Below, in pieces: positions 28,180 to 37,528 of a stretch of DNA of 64,000 nucleotides. The position numbers were made by a program, and so were the translations under genes. The DNA lies in contig NZ_VCNG01000001.1 in the NCBI RefSeq assembly GCF_006227205.1, forward strand, positions 372,001-436,000, in the 5' to 3' direction. The notes under the pieces are model-generated. The model had not been told where the DNA came from. It saw only the letters and a program-made list of their open reading frames with translations, and searched no databases. The DNA is from Pseudomonas sp. ICMP22404. Its GTDB lineage: Bacteria; Pseudomonadota; Gammaproteobacteria; Pseudomonadales; Pseudomonadaceae. The first letter of the stretch is position 1; every line of letters starts with the position of its first letter.

Positions 28180-28605
28180 TCATGCCCCTTCACCGTACAA
28201 GGTGGCGAGGACTTTACGAGCACCGCCATGATCACGGTGCTCGCCCAGATAAACACCTTGCCAGGTACCCAGTGCCAGTCGCCCGTCCGTTACCGGAAGG
28301 CTGAGCTGACATCCCAGCACGCTGGCCTTGAAGTGCGCCGGGAGGTCGTCCAGGCCTTCGTCGTTGTGCTCATAATCGGCAGTTCCTTGTGGGATCAGCC
28401 GATTGAAAAATCGTTCGAAGTCTCGACGTACCGCCGGATCGGCGTTCTCGTTGATGGTCAACGAGGCCGAGGTATGCTGCAGCCACAGATGCAACAGACC
28501 GACGCGACACGCCCGTAGTTCAGGCAGGCCGGCGAGCAACTCGTCCGTCACCAGATGAAAGCCCCGGGGCCTTGCCCGCAGGGTAATCAGCGTCTGTTGC
28601 CACAT
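28180..28605 (-). CDS. yjbQ: YjbQ/UPF0047 family protein
   Basis: A 141-residue protein of the YjbQ family, with weak thiamine-phosphate synthase-like activity reported for E. coli and no agreed role. Key residues are visible in [18 protein letters not shown] (the conserved histidine and serine) and in [17 protein letters not shown], the family end. The start [20 protein letters not shown] is chosen at 28605; nine more codons upstream are possible. It lies alone between sutA and amtB. Confidence 0.92.
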   Translation of the reverse strand: MWQQTLITLRARPRGFHLVTDELLAGLPELRACRVGLLHLWLQHTSASLTINENADPAVRRDFERFFNRLIPQGTADYEHNDEGLDDLPAHFKASVLGCQLSLPVTDGRLALGTWQGVYLGEHRDHGGARKVLATLYGEGA

Positions 28606-28775
28606 ACAGTTCTCCGCACGCTCGGCGCGCATTCTAGCGCGCTCAGGAAAAAAACAAAGAGCCTAATATTCCACCTTCGATGTAAGCCTTTGGCGCTGGA
28701 AAACCCCTGCCACCCGCCAGACAAAAAGGCCTCGGAAAAACTGGCTCTTCCTGTGAGCGTTGACAAATCGCAGGC

Positions 28776-28810
28776 AAAAAAATGCCCGGCGAACCGGGCA
28801 TATTTTTTTG
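28776..28810 (-). terminator. Intrinsic terminator of glnK-amtB
   Basis: Hairpin ATGCCCGG / CCGGGCAT with runs of A and T of seven on either side, eight bases after the amtB stop. It ends the amtB transcript on the minus strand. Confidence 0.9.
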
Positions 28811-28817
28811 CGTGGAT

Positions 28818-30152
28818 TTACAGATTGTAGCCACGCTCGTTGTGCTGGGCCAGATCCAGGCCAACAGCCTCTTCTTCCTCGGAGACACGCAGACCCATGA
28901 CGGCGTCCAGGACCTTGAGGATGATGAAGGTGACGATCGCGGTGTAGATCACCGTGAAGCCCACGCCTTTGACTTGAATCCACACTTGCGCACCGATATC
29001 GGTCACGGTGCCGAAGCCACCCAGGGCCGGCGCAGCGAACACACCGGTGAGGATCGCGCCGAGGATACCGCCGATGCCGTGCACGCCGAAGGCATCCAGG
29101 GAGTCGTCATAGCCGAGTTTGCGTTTGAGGGTGGTTGCGCAGAAGAAGCACACCACGCCCGCCGCCAGGCCAATCACCAGAGCGCCCATCGGGCCCACGG
29201 TGCCAGCCGCCGGAGTGATCGCAACCAGACCCGCCACCACGCCCGAGGCGATGCCCAGTGCGCTTGGCTTGCCGTGGGTGATCCATTCGGCAAACATCCA
29301 GCCCAATGCTGCGGCAGCGGTAGCAATCTGAGTGACCAGCATGGCCATGCCGGCCGTGCCGTTGGCGGCGACGGCGGAACCGGCGTTGAAGCCGAACCAG
29401 CCGACCCACAGCATGGCGGCGCCCATCAGGGTGTAACCCAGGTTATGCGGTGCCATTGGCGTGGTCGGGAAGCCTTTGCGCTTGCCCAGTACCAGGCACG
29501 CCACCAGGCCTGCGATACCGGCGTTGATGTGCACCACGGTGCCGCCGGCGAAGTCCAGCACGCCCCAGTCCCACAGCAGGCCACCGTTACCGGACCAGAC
29601 CATGTGCGCAATCGGCGCATACACCAGGGTGAACCACACGCCCATGAAGATGAGCATGGCGGAGAACTTCATCCGCTCGGCAAAGGCGCCGACGATCAGG
29701 GCCGGGGTGATGATGGCGAAGGTCATCTGGAAAGTGACAAACACCGCTTCAGGGAACAGCGCTGTCGGACCGGTGATGCTCGCCGGAGTCACGCCCGCCA
29801 GGAACGCCTTGCCCAGGCCACCGACGAAGGAGTTGAAGTTGACGACGCCCTGCTCCATGCCGGTGGTGTCGAACGCAATGCTGTAGCCATAAATGACCCA
29901 CAGGATGCTGATCAGACCGGTAATGGCGAAACACTGCATCATCACGGAAAGAAGGTTTTTCGAGCGAACCATGCCGCCGTAGAACAGCGCCAGGCCGGGA
30001 ATGGTCATGAACAGTACAAGAATCGTGGCTGTCAGCATCCAGGCGGTGTCGCCAGAGTTGAGGACAGGGGCTGCCGCTTCTTCTGCCATGGCCAGGCCAG
30101 GCATTACGAAGGACAACAGGGCTCCTAGCCCTGCGAATTTACGCAGAGTCAT
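28818..30152 (-). CDS. amtB: Ammonium channel AmtB
   Basis: Trimeric inner-membrane channel for ammonia. The 444-residue protein has a signal peptide (MTLRKFAGLGALLSFVMPGLAMA, about 23 residues) and 11 membrane helices. Typical motifs: LFYGGMVRSKN, FVTFQMTFAIITPALIVGAF, GVLDFAGGTVVHINAGIAG with the first pore histidine, and DDSLDAFGVHGIGGILGAI with the second. The C-terminal cytoplasmic tail that GlnK blocks follows. AGGAGA lies before the ATG. It lies 33 bases downstream of glnK in one operon. Confidence 0.98.
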   Translation of the reverse strand: MTLRKFAGLGALLSFVMPGLAMAEEAAAPVLNSGDTAWMLTATILVLFMTIPGLALFYGGMVRSKNLLSVMMQCFAITGLISILWVIYGYSIAFDTTGMEQGVVNFNSFVGGLGKAFLAGVTPASITGPTALFPEAVFVTFQMTFAIITPALIVGAFAERMKFSAMLIFMGVWFTLVYAPIAHMVWSGNGGLLWDWGVLDFAGGTVVHINAGIAGLVACLVLGKRKGFPTTPMAPHNLGYTLMGAAMLWVGWFGFNAGSAVAANGTAGMAMLVTQIATAAAALGWMFAEWITHGKPSALGIASGVVAGLVAITPAAGTVGPMGALVIGLAAGVVCFFCATTLKRKLGYDDSLDAFGVHGIGGILGAILTGVFAAPALGGFGTVTDIGAQVWIQVKGVGFTVIYTAIVTFIILKVLDAVMGLRVSEEEEAVGLDLAQHNERGYNL

Positions 30153-30185
30153 ATTGTTTTCTCCTGGGGCGTTGGGTTTGGCGGC
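30153..30185 (-). other. glnK-amtB intercistronic gap with amtB ribosome site
   Basis: Only 33 bases lie between the glnK stop and the amtB start. They contain AGGAGA eight bases before the amtB ATG and no terminator, so the two genes share a transcript. Confidence 0.8.
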
Positions 30186-30937
<752 letters not shown>

Positions 30938-31198
30938 ATGCTCGCCCCCAAAGACCTGCTCGACGCCCTCAGTGGCCACGCCTCCCGCCTCTTGAGCGGC
31001 GACACTCCGCTGCCCAAAAGCGAAATCGAAAGCCAGTTCAAGGCACTGCTGCAAAGCGGCTTCAGCAAACTGGACTTGGTGAGCCGGGAAGAATTCGACA
31101 GTCAGATGGTCGTGCTGGCCCGCACCCGGGCGCGCCTCGAAAGCCTGGAGGCGAAGGTCGCGGAGTTGGAAGCGCGATTGGCTCCAACCCAGGAATAA
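30938..31198 (+). CDS. ubiK: Ubiquinone biosynthesis accessory factor UbiK
   Basis: An 86-residue protein formerly known as YqiC/BMFP. It has an amphipathic N-terminal helix (MLAPKDLLDALSGHASRLLS), a linker and a C-terminal coiled coil (ARTRARLESLEAKVAELEAR) that forms trimers. UbiK works with UbiJ in aerobic ubiquinone synthesis. The ATG at 30938 gives the family start. In other pseudomonads it lies between glnK and comM, as here, though here two signalling genes are inserted before comM. Confidence 0.93.
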   Translation: MLAPKDLLDALSGHASRLLSGDTPLPKSEIESQFKALLQSGFSKLDLVSREEFDSQMVVLARTRARLESLEAKVAELEARLAPTQE

Positions 31199-31249
31199 GC
31201 AGGCTCGGGATACGCCTGGTACTGGCCCAGGCGTAATCACTCCCAGGCG

Positions 31250-32890
31250 TCAGAGGCGAAAGCGGCCGACCAGGGTATTGAAGGACAGCGCCAGGTTGGA
31301 CAGTTCCTGGCTCGATGCGTTGGTCTGGTTCGCCCCCGCCGCGGTCTGGGTCGAGAGATCCTGGATATTCACCAGGTTGCGATCCACCTCACGGGCCACG
31401 TGGGCCTGCTCCTCGGACGCCGTGGCGATCACCAGGTTGCGGTCGTTGATCTGCGAAATGCCGTCAGCAATCTGCTCCAACGCCTCGCCGGTCGCCCGAG
31501 CCAGGCCCTGGGTCTCGGTAACCAGTGCCTGGCTGTTGCTCATCGCATCGACCGCGCTATCGGCACGATCCTGGACCGCGTGGATCATGCTTTCGATTTC
31601 GCCGGTAGACGACTGGGTACGCGCCGCCAGTGCGCGAACCTCATCGGCCACCACGGCAAAGCCGCGACCCTGCTCCCCTGCCCGCGCGGCCTCGATCGCT
31701 GCGTTGAGCGCCAGCAGGTTGGTTTGCTCGGCGATCCCGCGGATCACATCCACCACCTTACCGATATCCCGGACCTGCCCGGCAAGAACACTGACCAGTT
31801 CGGTGGATGAGGTGAGTTCCCGGGTCGCATTGTTGATCGCCTGCACTGCATTGCGAGCCTGATCGCGCCCATTGCTGGCTTGCGAGCTGGTCGCTTGGGA
31901 CGCCTGCGAGGTGGAAACGGCATTGCGAGCCACCTCCTCCACGGCAGAGGTCATCTCGGTCACAGCCGTGGCCGCCTGTTGGATTTCGTCGTTCTGCCGG
32001 ATCAGGGCACGACTGCCATCGTCAGTGACCGCGGTGAGCTCCTCGGCGGCGGAAGCCAACTGTTCCGAGGCGCAGGCAATCTGTTGGATGGTGGTTTTCA
32101 AGCTGGCTTGCATATCGCCCAGGGACCTGAGCAGTTGACCGGCCTCGTCGCGACTGTTGCTGTTGATGTGCTGGGTCAGGTCACCCTGGGCAATGCGTTG
32201 CGCGCAGTCGACCGCCACGGCAATCGGTCGGCTGATCAGGCGGCTGATGAACATGCCCAGCAGCAGCGCCGCAATAAAGGCGATGGCAATGCCGCTGTAC
32301 AACACCGTCTTGGCCGTCGCTTCCTGAAGCGTGGCAGCCTTGGCGTCTTCGCTGATCTGGCGGTCGTTGGAGTCGATCATGATCGTCAACTGATCCATCA
32401 CCTTGCGGTAGGCCTTCTGCAAATCCCCCAACAGCAGCGTGCGACCGTTCTCCAAGTCTCCCGCCGCCATCAGTGCCAAGTACTGCTGCACCATCGCCTG
32501 GTAGACGGGCCAGTCGCGCGCCATCTGGTCACCGGCCAGGCGCTCGTCCTCAGCCAGGTTCCCCTTGCGGTAATCGGCAAACGCCTTTTCGCTGGCCAAC
32601 TGGTTGGCTTTCATCGAGGCGAGAAACTCATCCTTCACGCTCTGTGGGGCGTTGCCTGCGGTCGCCACGTACAGCCGGTACATATCGCGGGTCTGTCCGA
32701 CGGCCTTGGTCTTGGTCTGCGAGGTATTGGCGACCGAGACCAGGTTGTTGTTGAACACTGCCTGCAGGCGGGCCGACAGCGCGGAAACGCCGCTGACGCC
32801 CAGCATGCCCACGGCGAGCGTAATCAGGGCGCAGAGGAAAAACGAAATGATCAGTTTGGTCGAAAGTTTTGCGTCATTGAGCCAGTTCAT
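31250..32890 (-). CDS. Methyl-accepting chemotaxis protein with 4HB sensor
   Basis: A 546-residue chemoreceptor: N-terminal transmembrane helix (about 11-34), periplasmic four-helix-bundle-like sensor (about 35-188, containing QTRDMYRLYVATAGNA), second membrane helix (about 189-212), HAMP domain (ISRPIAVAVDCAQRIAQGDL) and signalling domain with the invariant hairpin [20 protein letters not shown]. Methylation-helix segments rich in Q, E and A flank it. The start MNWLNDAKLS at 32890 is preferred to one seven codons upstream. It lies 136 bases downstream of the ethylene-receptor-like kinase in the same direction, so the two may be co-transcribed. Ligand unknown. Confidence 0.95.
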   Translation of the reverse strand: MNWLNDAKLSTKLIISFFLCALITLAVGMLGVSGVSALSARLQAVFNNNLVSVANTSQTKTKAVGQTRDMYRLYVATAGNAPQSVKDEFLASMKANQLASEKAFADYRKGNLAEDERLAGDQMARDWPVYQAMVQQYLALMAAGDLENGRTLLLGDLQKAYRKVMDQLTIMIDSNDRQISEDAKAATLQEATAKTVLYSGIAIAFIAALLLGMFISRLISRPIAVAVDCAQRIAQGDLTQHINSNSRDEAGQLLRSLGDMQASLKTTIQQIACASEQLASAAEELTAVTDDGSRALIRQNDEIQQAATAVTEMTSAVEEVARNAVSTSQASQATSSQASNGRDQARNAVQAINNATRELTSSTELVSVLAGQVRDIGKVVDVIRGIAEQTNLLALNAAIEAARAGEQGRGFAVVADEVRALAARTQSSTGEIESMIHAVQDRADSAVDAMSNSQALVTETQGLARATGEALEQIADGISQINDRNLVIATASEEQAHVAREVDRNLVNIQDLSTQTAAGANQTNASSQELSNLALSFNTLVGRFRL

Positions 32891-33026
32891 TAGCGGATCC
32901 CTACGGAGCAATGGCCCTTCGCCATATCAGCCGGGGAATGCTAATCATGTGAAATATTGATCACAATGCAGGGAGTCGCATGACCGTTTGGATTATTCAA
33001 CGATAATGCGTCGCTGTCGTCGCTGC

Positions 33027-34304
33027 TCAACCACCCGCGGCTTGCAGGGACTGCTCCTGATCGAGCGCAATCGGCAGCTCCAACGCAAACAATGCTCCCT
33101 GTCCCGGCCCGGCACTCTGTACGGTCAGCTCGCCGCCCATTTCATGAGCCGCCAGGATGCAGCTGTGCAGGCCAAAACCATGGCCGTCGACCCGTGTCGT
33201 GAAACCGTGTTCGAACAACCGGGGGAGGTTGTCCATGGCGATACCCTCGCCGTTGTCCTCGACCTCGATCCGTACGCGCTTGTCGTCAATGGCCTTCAGG
33301 CGCAGGGTGATCCGGGACGGACGATCCGAGACCGGATCGAGCGCCTGCTTGGCGTTGTTGATCAGGTTGATCAATATCTGCAGCACTTTGTGCTTATCCA
33401 GCGCCATGATCGGGATATCGTTGAGCTCCTTGACCACCGTCACCTGATGGCGGGCCAGGGACACATGGCAGATGCGCACCACATCCTCGATCAACTCTCG
33501 CAACGAGCCCGGCTCCAGCACGCTGGAATTGCCGGCATAGGACTGCTGGGTAGCGACGATTTCCTTGATATGGTCAATGCTCTTGGTCAACTGCGCCAAC
33601 TCGTTGATCATGCTCTGCTGCTCGATTGCCAGCGACTCGGCCAGCTTGCCGAGGTAGTCCGGCAATGCGCGACCTTTCGGATTGCTGCTGAAGAAGTCAC
33701 CGAGATCATCGGAATGCTCCTTCATTAATTGAACAACCTTGGCGACCCCCTGCCCTTTGGACGTATGCACTTTGTCATACAGAACCTGGGCCGACACATT
33801 GACGCTATTAAGCACGTTGCCCACATTGTGCAGCACGTTAGTGGCAATTTCCGCCATGCCCGCCCGGCGCGCGGTGGTAACCAGTTCGGCCTGGGCCTCG
33901 CGCAATTCGTCGTTGACCCGGGCCAATTGCTGCGGGCTGGGAATCTTCAGGGCCGCGGGCACCAGCCGAACCAGCAGGATGGCGGTAATCACCGAAGCAA
34001 TCGCGGTGATCACCTTAACCAGCGCCGATAGCCAGTAGTAAGGTTGCCAGATGGTCAGGATTTCCATCACATGGCTGGTCCCGCAGGCCAGGATGAAGAC
34101 GCCGAAGGCCGCCAGCATCCAGTCGAAAGGCACGTCCTTGCGCTTGTGGATAAAGTAGATGAGCGTGAAGGGAATGGTGACGTAAGAGAACGTGATCAGC
34201 CCATCCGCAATCACGTTGGTCCAGAGCAGATCCGGGCGCCACAGATAGCAATGCCCGTGGGGCATGAAGCGGTTATCGGTCAACAGCGCCAGCAGATCGT
34301 TCAC
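33027..34304 (-). CDS. Histidine kinase with ethylene-receptor-like N-terminal domain
   Basis: A 425-residue membrane kinase. Residues about 25-118 hold three membrane helices that line up, without gaps, with the ethylene-binding domain of plant ETR1: D34, Y41, I44, P45, I71, C74 and H78 correspond (offset nine) to Asp25, Tyr32, Ile35, Pro36, Ile62, Cys65 and His69; the key strings are ADGLITFSYVTIPFTLIYF and FGVFILACGTSHV. A coiled-coil linker leads to the H box NVLHNVGNVLNSV (H159), and an ATPase domain with N317, DNGEG (350-354) and GHGFGL (374-379). No PAS, GAF or receiver domain. The start is GTG with GGAGG upstream. Predicted to sense ethylene or a copper-bound ligand; function is untested and no response regulator is adjacent. 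Confidence 0.9.
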   Translation of the reverse strand: MNDLLALLTDNRFMPHGHCYLWRPDLLWTNVIADGLITFSYVTIPFTLIYFIHKRKDVPFDWMLAAFGVFILACGTSHVMEILTIWQPYYWLSALVKVITAIASVITAILLVRLVPAALKIPSPQQLARVNDELREAQAELVTTARRAGMAEIATNVLHNVGNVLNSVNVSAQVLYDKVHTSKGQGVAKVVQLMKEHSDDLGDFFSSNPKGRALPDYLGKLAESLAIEQQSMINELAQLTKSIDHIKEIVATQQSYAGNSSVLEPGSLRELIEDVVRICHVSLARHQVTVVKELNDIPIMALDKHKVLQILINLINNAKQALDPVSDRPSRITLRLKAIDDKRVRIEVEDNGEGIAMDNLPRLFEHGFTTRVDGHGFGLHSCILAAHEMGGELTVQSAGPGQGALFALELPIALDQEQSLQAAGG

Positions 34305-34504
34305 GACCGCGTCCTCCCTGTGCTATTGGATTGCCACAGATCGCAGTCTAGCAGAGGCCTAATCCCCCACCTCCCAGGCCGCCATTCCACCTGCAACATC
34401 CTGCCAAGATTTCGCTCATCATTTGCCACGCCGGTCCCCCTCCCCACGACTAACCTTCAGACACCGCAGGATGCGGTCTTTATATCCCTTTCAAGGAACG
34501 ATTC

Positions 34505-35998
34505 ATGTCGCTCGCCATTGTCCATAGCCGCGCCCAGGTGGGGGTGGAGGCTCCCGCCGTTACCGTTGAGGTCCATCTTGCCAATGGCTTGCCGTCATTG
34601 ACGATGGTCGGTTTGCCGGAGGCGGCGGTGAAGGAAAGCAAGGACCGGGTGCGCAGTGCGATTATCAATTCGGGGCTGAACTTCCCGGCGCGGCGTATTA
34701 CCTTGAACCTGGCACCGGCGGACCTGCCGAAGGACGGCGGGCGGTTCGACCTGGCCATTGCCCTGGGCATCCTGGCGGCCAGCGTGCAGGTGCCGACCCT
34801 GACGCTGGACGACGTGGAATGCCTTGGTGAGCTGGCGTTATCCGGCGCCGTGCGACCGGTGCGCGGGGTATTGCCCGCTGCGCTGGCGGCGCGCAAGGCC
34901 GGACGCACGCTGGTGGTGCCGCGGGCGAACGCCGAGGAGGCCTGCCTGGCCTCGGGCCTGAGAGTGATCGCCGTGGATCATCTGCTTGAAGTGGTAGCGC
35001 ATTTCAACGGCCACGCTCCGGTCGAGCCTTTCGTTTCGAACGGACTGCTTTCAGCCAGCAAGCCCTACCCCGACCTGAACGAAGTGCAAGGCCAGGTCGG
35101 GGCCAAGCGTGCCTTGCTGATCGCTGCCGCCGGAGCGCACAACCTGCTATTCAGCGGACCACCGGGTACCGGCAAGACATTGCTGGCGAGTCGTTTGCCG
35201 GGACTGCTACCGCCACTGGCCGAGAGCGAGGCCCTGGAGGTCGCGGCGATCCAGTCGGTCGCCAGTTGCGTGCCCTTGAGTCATTGGCCACAACGGCCTT
35301 TTCGCCAGCCCCATCACTCGGCTTCGGGTCCGGCGCTGGTGGGTGGAGGATCCAAACCGCAGCCAGGCGAGATCACTCTGGCCCACCATGGCGTGTTATT
35401 CCTGGATGAATTACCGGAGTTCGACCGCAAGGTACTGGAAGTCCTGCGGGAGCCGCTGGAATCGGGCCACATCGTCGTATCTCGTGCCCGCGACCGCGTG
35501 CGCTTTCCGGCGCGCTTCCAGCTAGTGGCGGCGATGAACCCCTGCCCCTGCGGATACCTGGGCGAGCCCAGCGGCCGTTGCTCCTGCACACCCGACATGG
35601 TGCAGCGCTACCGCAACAAGCTCTCAGGTCCCTTGTTGGACCGCATCGACCTGCACCTGACGGTCGCACGGGAAGCCACGGCACTGAATCCCCGGCGCGA
35701 ACCGGGTGAGGACACCGCCACCGTGGCCGAACAAGTGGCCGAAGCCCGTGAACGCCAGCAGACGCGACAAGGCTGTGCCAACGCTTTCCTGGATCTGCCC
35801 GGTCTGCGTCGGCACTGCACGTTATCCACAGCCGATGAAACGTGGCTGGAAACGGCCTGCGAGCGACTGACCCTGTCACTGCGGGCCGCCCATCGCTTGC
35901 TCAAGGTTGCCCGGACGCTGGCAGACCTAGAGCAAGCTGGCCGTATCAGCCGGGAGCACCTGGCTGAAGCCTTGCAGTATCGCCCTGCGACGGCCTGA
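34505..35998 (+). CDS. comM: ComM/YifB family Mg-chelatase-like AAA ATPase
   Basis: A 497-residue hexameric helicase that promotes branch migration during natural transformation in Vibrio and Haemophilus. The N-terminal domain (MSLAIVHSRAQVGVEAPAVT, LPSLTMVGLPEAAVKESKDR) is followed by an AAA domain: Walker A SGPPGTGKTLLASRLP at about residue 217, the ChlI signature FRQPHHSAS, Walker B LFLDELPEF, and a zinc-like segment MNPCPCGYLG with RCSCTPDM. Complete, with a TGA seven bases before the end of the convergent DUF4432 gene. Confidence 0.95.
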   Translation: MSLAIVHSRAQVGVEAPAVTVEVHLANGLPSLTMVGLPEAAVKESKDRVRSAIINSGLNFPARRITLNLAPADLPKDGGRFDLAIALGILAASVQVPTLTLDDVECLGELALSGAVRPVRGVLPAALAARKAGRTLVVPRANAEEACLASGLRVIAVDHLLEVVAHFNGHAPVEPFVSNGLLSASKPYPDLNEVQGQVGAKRALLIAAAGAHNLLFSGPPGTGKTLLASRLPGLLPPLAESEALEVAAIQSVASCVPLSHWPQRPFRQPHHSASGPALVGGGSKPQPGEITLAHHGVLFLDELPEFDRKVLEVLREPLESGHIVVSRARDRVRFPARFQLVAAMNPCPCGYLGEPSGRCSCTPDMVQRYRNKLSGPLLDRIDLHLTVAREATALNPRREPGEDTATVAEQVAEARERQQTRQGCANAFLDLPGLRRHCTLSTADETWLETACERLTLSLRAAHRLLKVARTLADLEQAGRISREHLAEALQYRPATA

Positions 35999-36004
35999 AC
36001 CGGG

Positions 36005-37219
36005 TCACGGTTTGCTCAGGTCCACCAGCGGCGTATTCCGCACCTCGGTTTTTCGATCGCCCTGGATCTCATCGACCCGTTTGAGCGCTTTATCCACGGC
36101 GCCCTTGTCCGCCAGCAGGCTGTAACGGATCTGGAAGTGCTTCTGCTCTTTCGGCGCGATAGTGGGTACCAGGCCCAGTGGCCGCTGGTAATGGCGGTTA
36201 TAGGAGAAACTGGTGCCAGGCTCCAGCCCGGTCACGTACCCCTGCCCTTGGGTATCGGTGTTTTTCCACAGGGAGAACACGGGAAGCGTTGCCGTGTTGA
36301 AGCCCACCGATACACCAAGGCTACCGGCCTTGTTGTGCAGCACGGTGAGCGTGTCACCCTTGGCGTCGGCGTAGGGCACGACGTTATAGACGGTTTCGTC
36401 GTAATCCTTGGTGGGAGCCCGGTAGGTTTGCCAATCGGCCAGGTCGCCCTTGGCCTTGTCATTGAATGGCGAGACCTGCTTGACCGGCGCGGCGAAACGG
36501 GCGCCCTGCTCCAGGAACGGCGTGCTGAAGTTGCTGTGGTAGAGCGCCTGGTATTCCTTCGGATAGTCGCCGTTGTTGGTCAACGTGTCGTTGAGGGCGA
36601 AAGTTACGCTGCCAGGTTCGGTGACCAGCTCGGTCTGCACCGAAAAATCGACCTTCTTGAAAGCCTGCTCTTTCAACTCGCCCCTCAGGGTAATGGCATA
36701 AGGGGCTTTTTCATCGATGTGCAGGGTGACCTTGTTGGCCGGGATATTGGCGGCGCGACCGTGCAGCGTCAGCAGTTCGCCATTGTCCATGCCAGGGTGC
36801 CCCACCCACTCGTAACCACAACGGGTGACCAGCTCGTTGAAACCTTCGAGCCATCCCAGCCCGCCGCGACCGTTGAGTTCGATGAAGGCCGGATTGACCA
36901 CTTCCTTGACCGGCGAATCCCAACCCATCCGCGCATTTCCGACCGACGCCTGCAACACGTTCATGCCCCGGGTCGGAACGACCGACAGTTTCATGGTGCC
37001 GTTGTCGATGTCGACGATGCTGACGCCTTCCTGGCGACCGCCGTGCAGGGTGCGCATCGTCACGGAAAAGGGTTTGTCGGTCTTCACGCCGAGCTGCTGG
37101 CTGGTGATCTGCCAAGGCTGGGCGGCTTTATCGGTGTCGAGCAGGACATAGTCCCAGGCCATGGCATGGGAGGCAGCGCCCAGGGCGCCGAGGGTAGCAA
37201 GGAGTTTGAGCGGAGTCAT
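36005..37219 (-). CDS. Secreted DUF4432 aldose-1-epimerase-like protein
   Basis: A 404-residue protein with a signal peptide (MTPLKLLATLGALGAASHAMA) and a beta-sandwich related to aldose 1-epimerases (galactose mutarotase fold): DUF4432 motifs PTRGMNVLQA, NPAFIELNGRGGLGWLEGFN, RCGYEWVGHPG and LYHSNFSTPF are visible. The family's histidine is present in LTLHGRAANIPA. Its substrate is presumably a sugar or sugar acid in the periplasm. No sugar catabolism genes are nearby, so its role is not clear. It converges with comM. Confidence 0.85.
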   Translation of the reverse strand: MTPLKLLATLGALGAASHAMAWDYVLLDTDKAAQPWQITSQQLGVKTDKPFSVTMRTLHGGRQEGVSIVDIDNGTMKLSVVPTRGMNVLQASVGNARMGWDSPVKEVVNPAFIELNGRGGLGWLEGFNELVTRCGYEWVGHPGMDNGELLTLHGRAANIPANKVTLHIDEKAPYAITLRGELKEQAFKKVDFSVQTELVTEPGSVTFALNDTLTNNGDYPKEYQALYHSNFSTPFLEQGARFAAPVKQVSPFNDKAKGDLADWQTYRAPTKDYDETVYNVVPYADAKGDTLTVLHNKAGSLGVSVGFNTATLPVFSLWKNTDTQGQGYVTGLEPGTSFSYNRHYQRPLGLVPTIAPKEQKHFQIRYSLLADKGAVDKALKRVDEIQGDRKTEVRNTPLVDLSKP

Positions 37220-37338
37220 GGACTTGGCCTTTTATTGGAGTTGTGCGGTTTTTATAGACTTGAAGAAACGTTTCAGCAAGCTTAAAAACGGCAATAACTC
37301 TAAAAAAAGCAGACCGGAGAAATTAGCGACACAAAGTG

Positions 37339-37490
37339 TGTGGGAGCCGAGCTTGCTCGCGATGGCATTGGATCGGGCGATATCTCTGTCGCCTGACATG
37401 ATGCTATCGCGAGCAAGCTCGGCTCCCACAGTGGCCGGGGCAATTAGATATTGGCGGTTGAAGCCATCGCGAGCAGGCTCGCTCCCACAA
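37339..37490. repeat. REP cluster of three palindromes
   Basis: Three copies in the 309-base gap between the DUF4432 and Cache chemoreceptor genes: TGGGAGCCGAGCTTGCTCGC (37341), its mirror GCGAGCAAGCTCGGCTCCCA (near 37410-37429) and an ordinary CATCGCGAGCAGGCTCGCTC (37465). The first two form a pair of the GAGCTTGCTC subtype and the third is the GAGCAGGCTC subtype, so two subtypes sit side by side. Nothing else is seen in this gap. Confidence 0.85.
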
Positions 37491-37528
37491 TGATCCGGGG
37501 CGAGCCTGCTGCGGTGGTTGTAAGGGAC

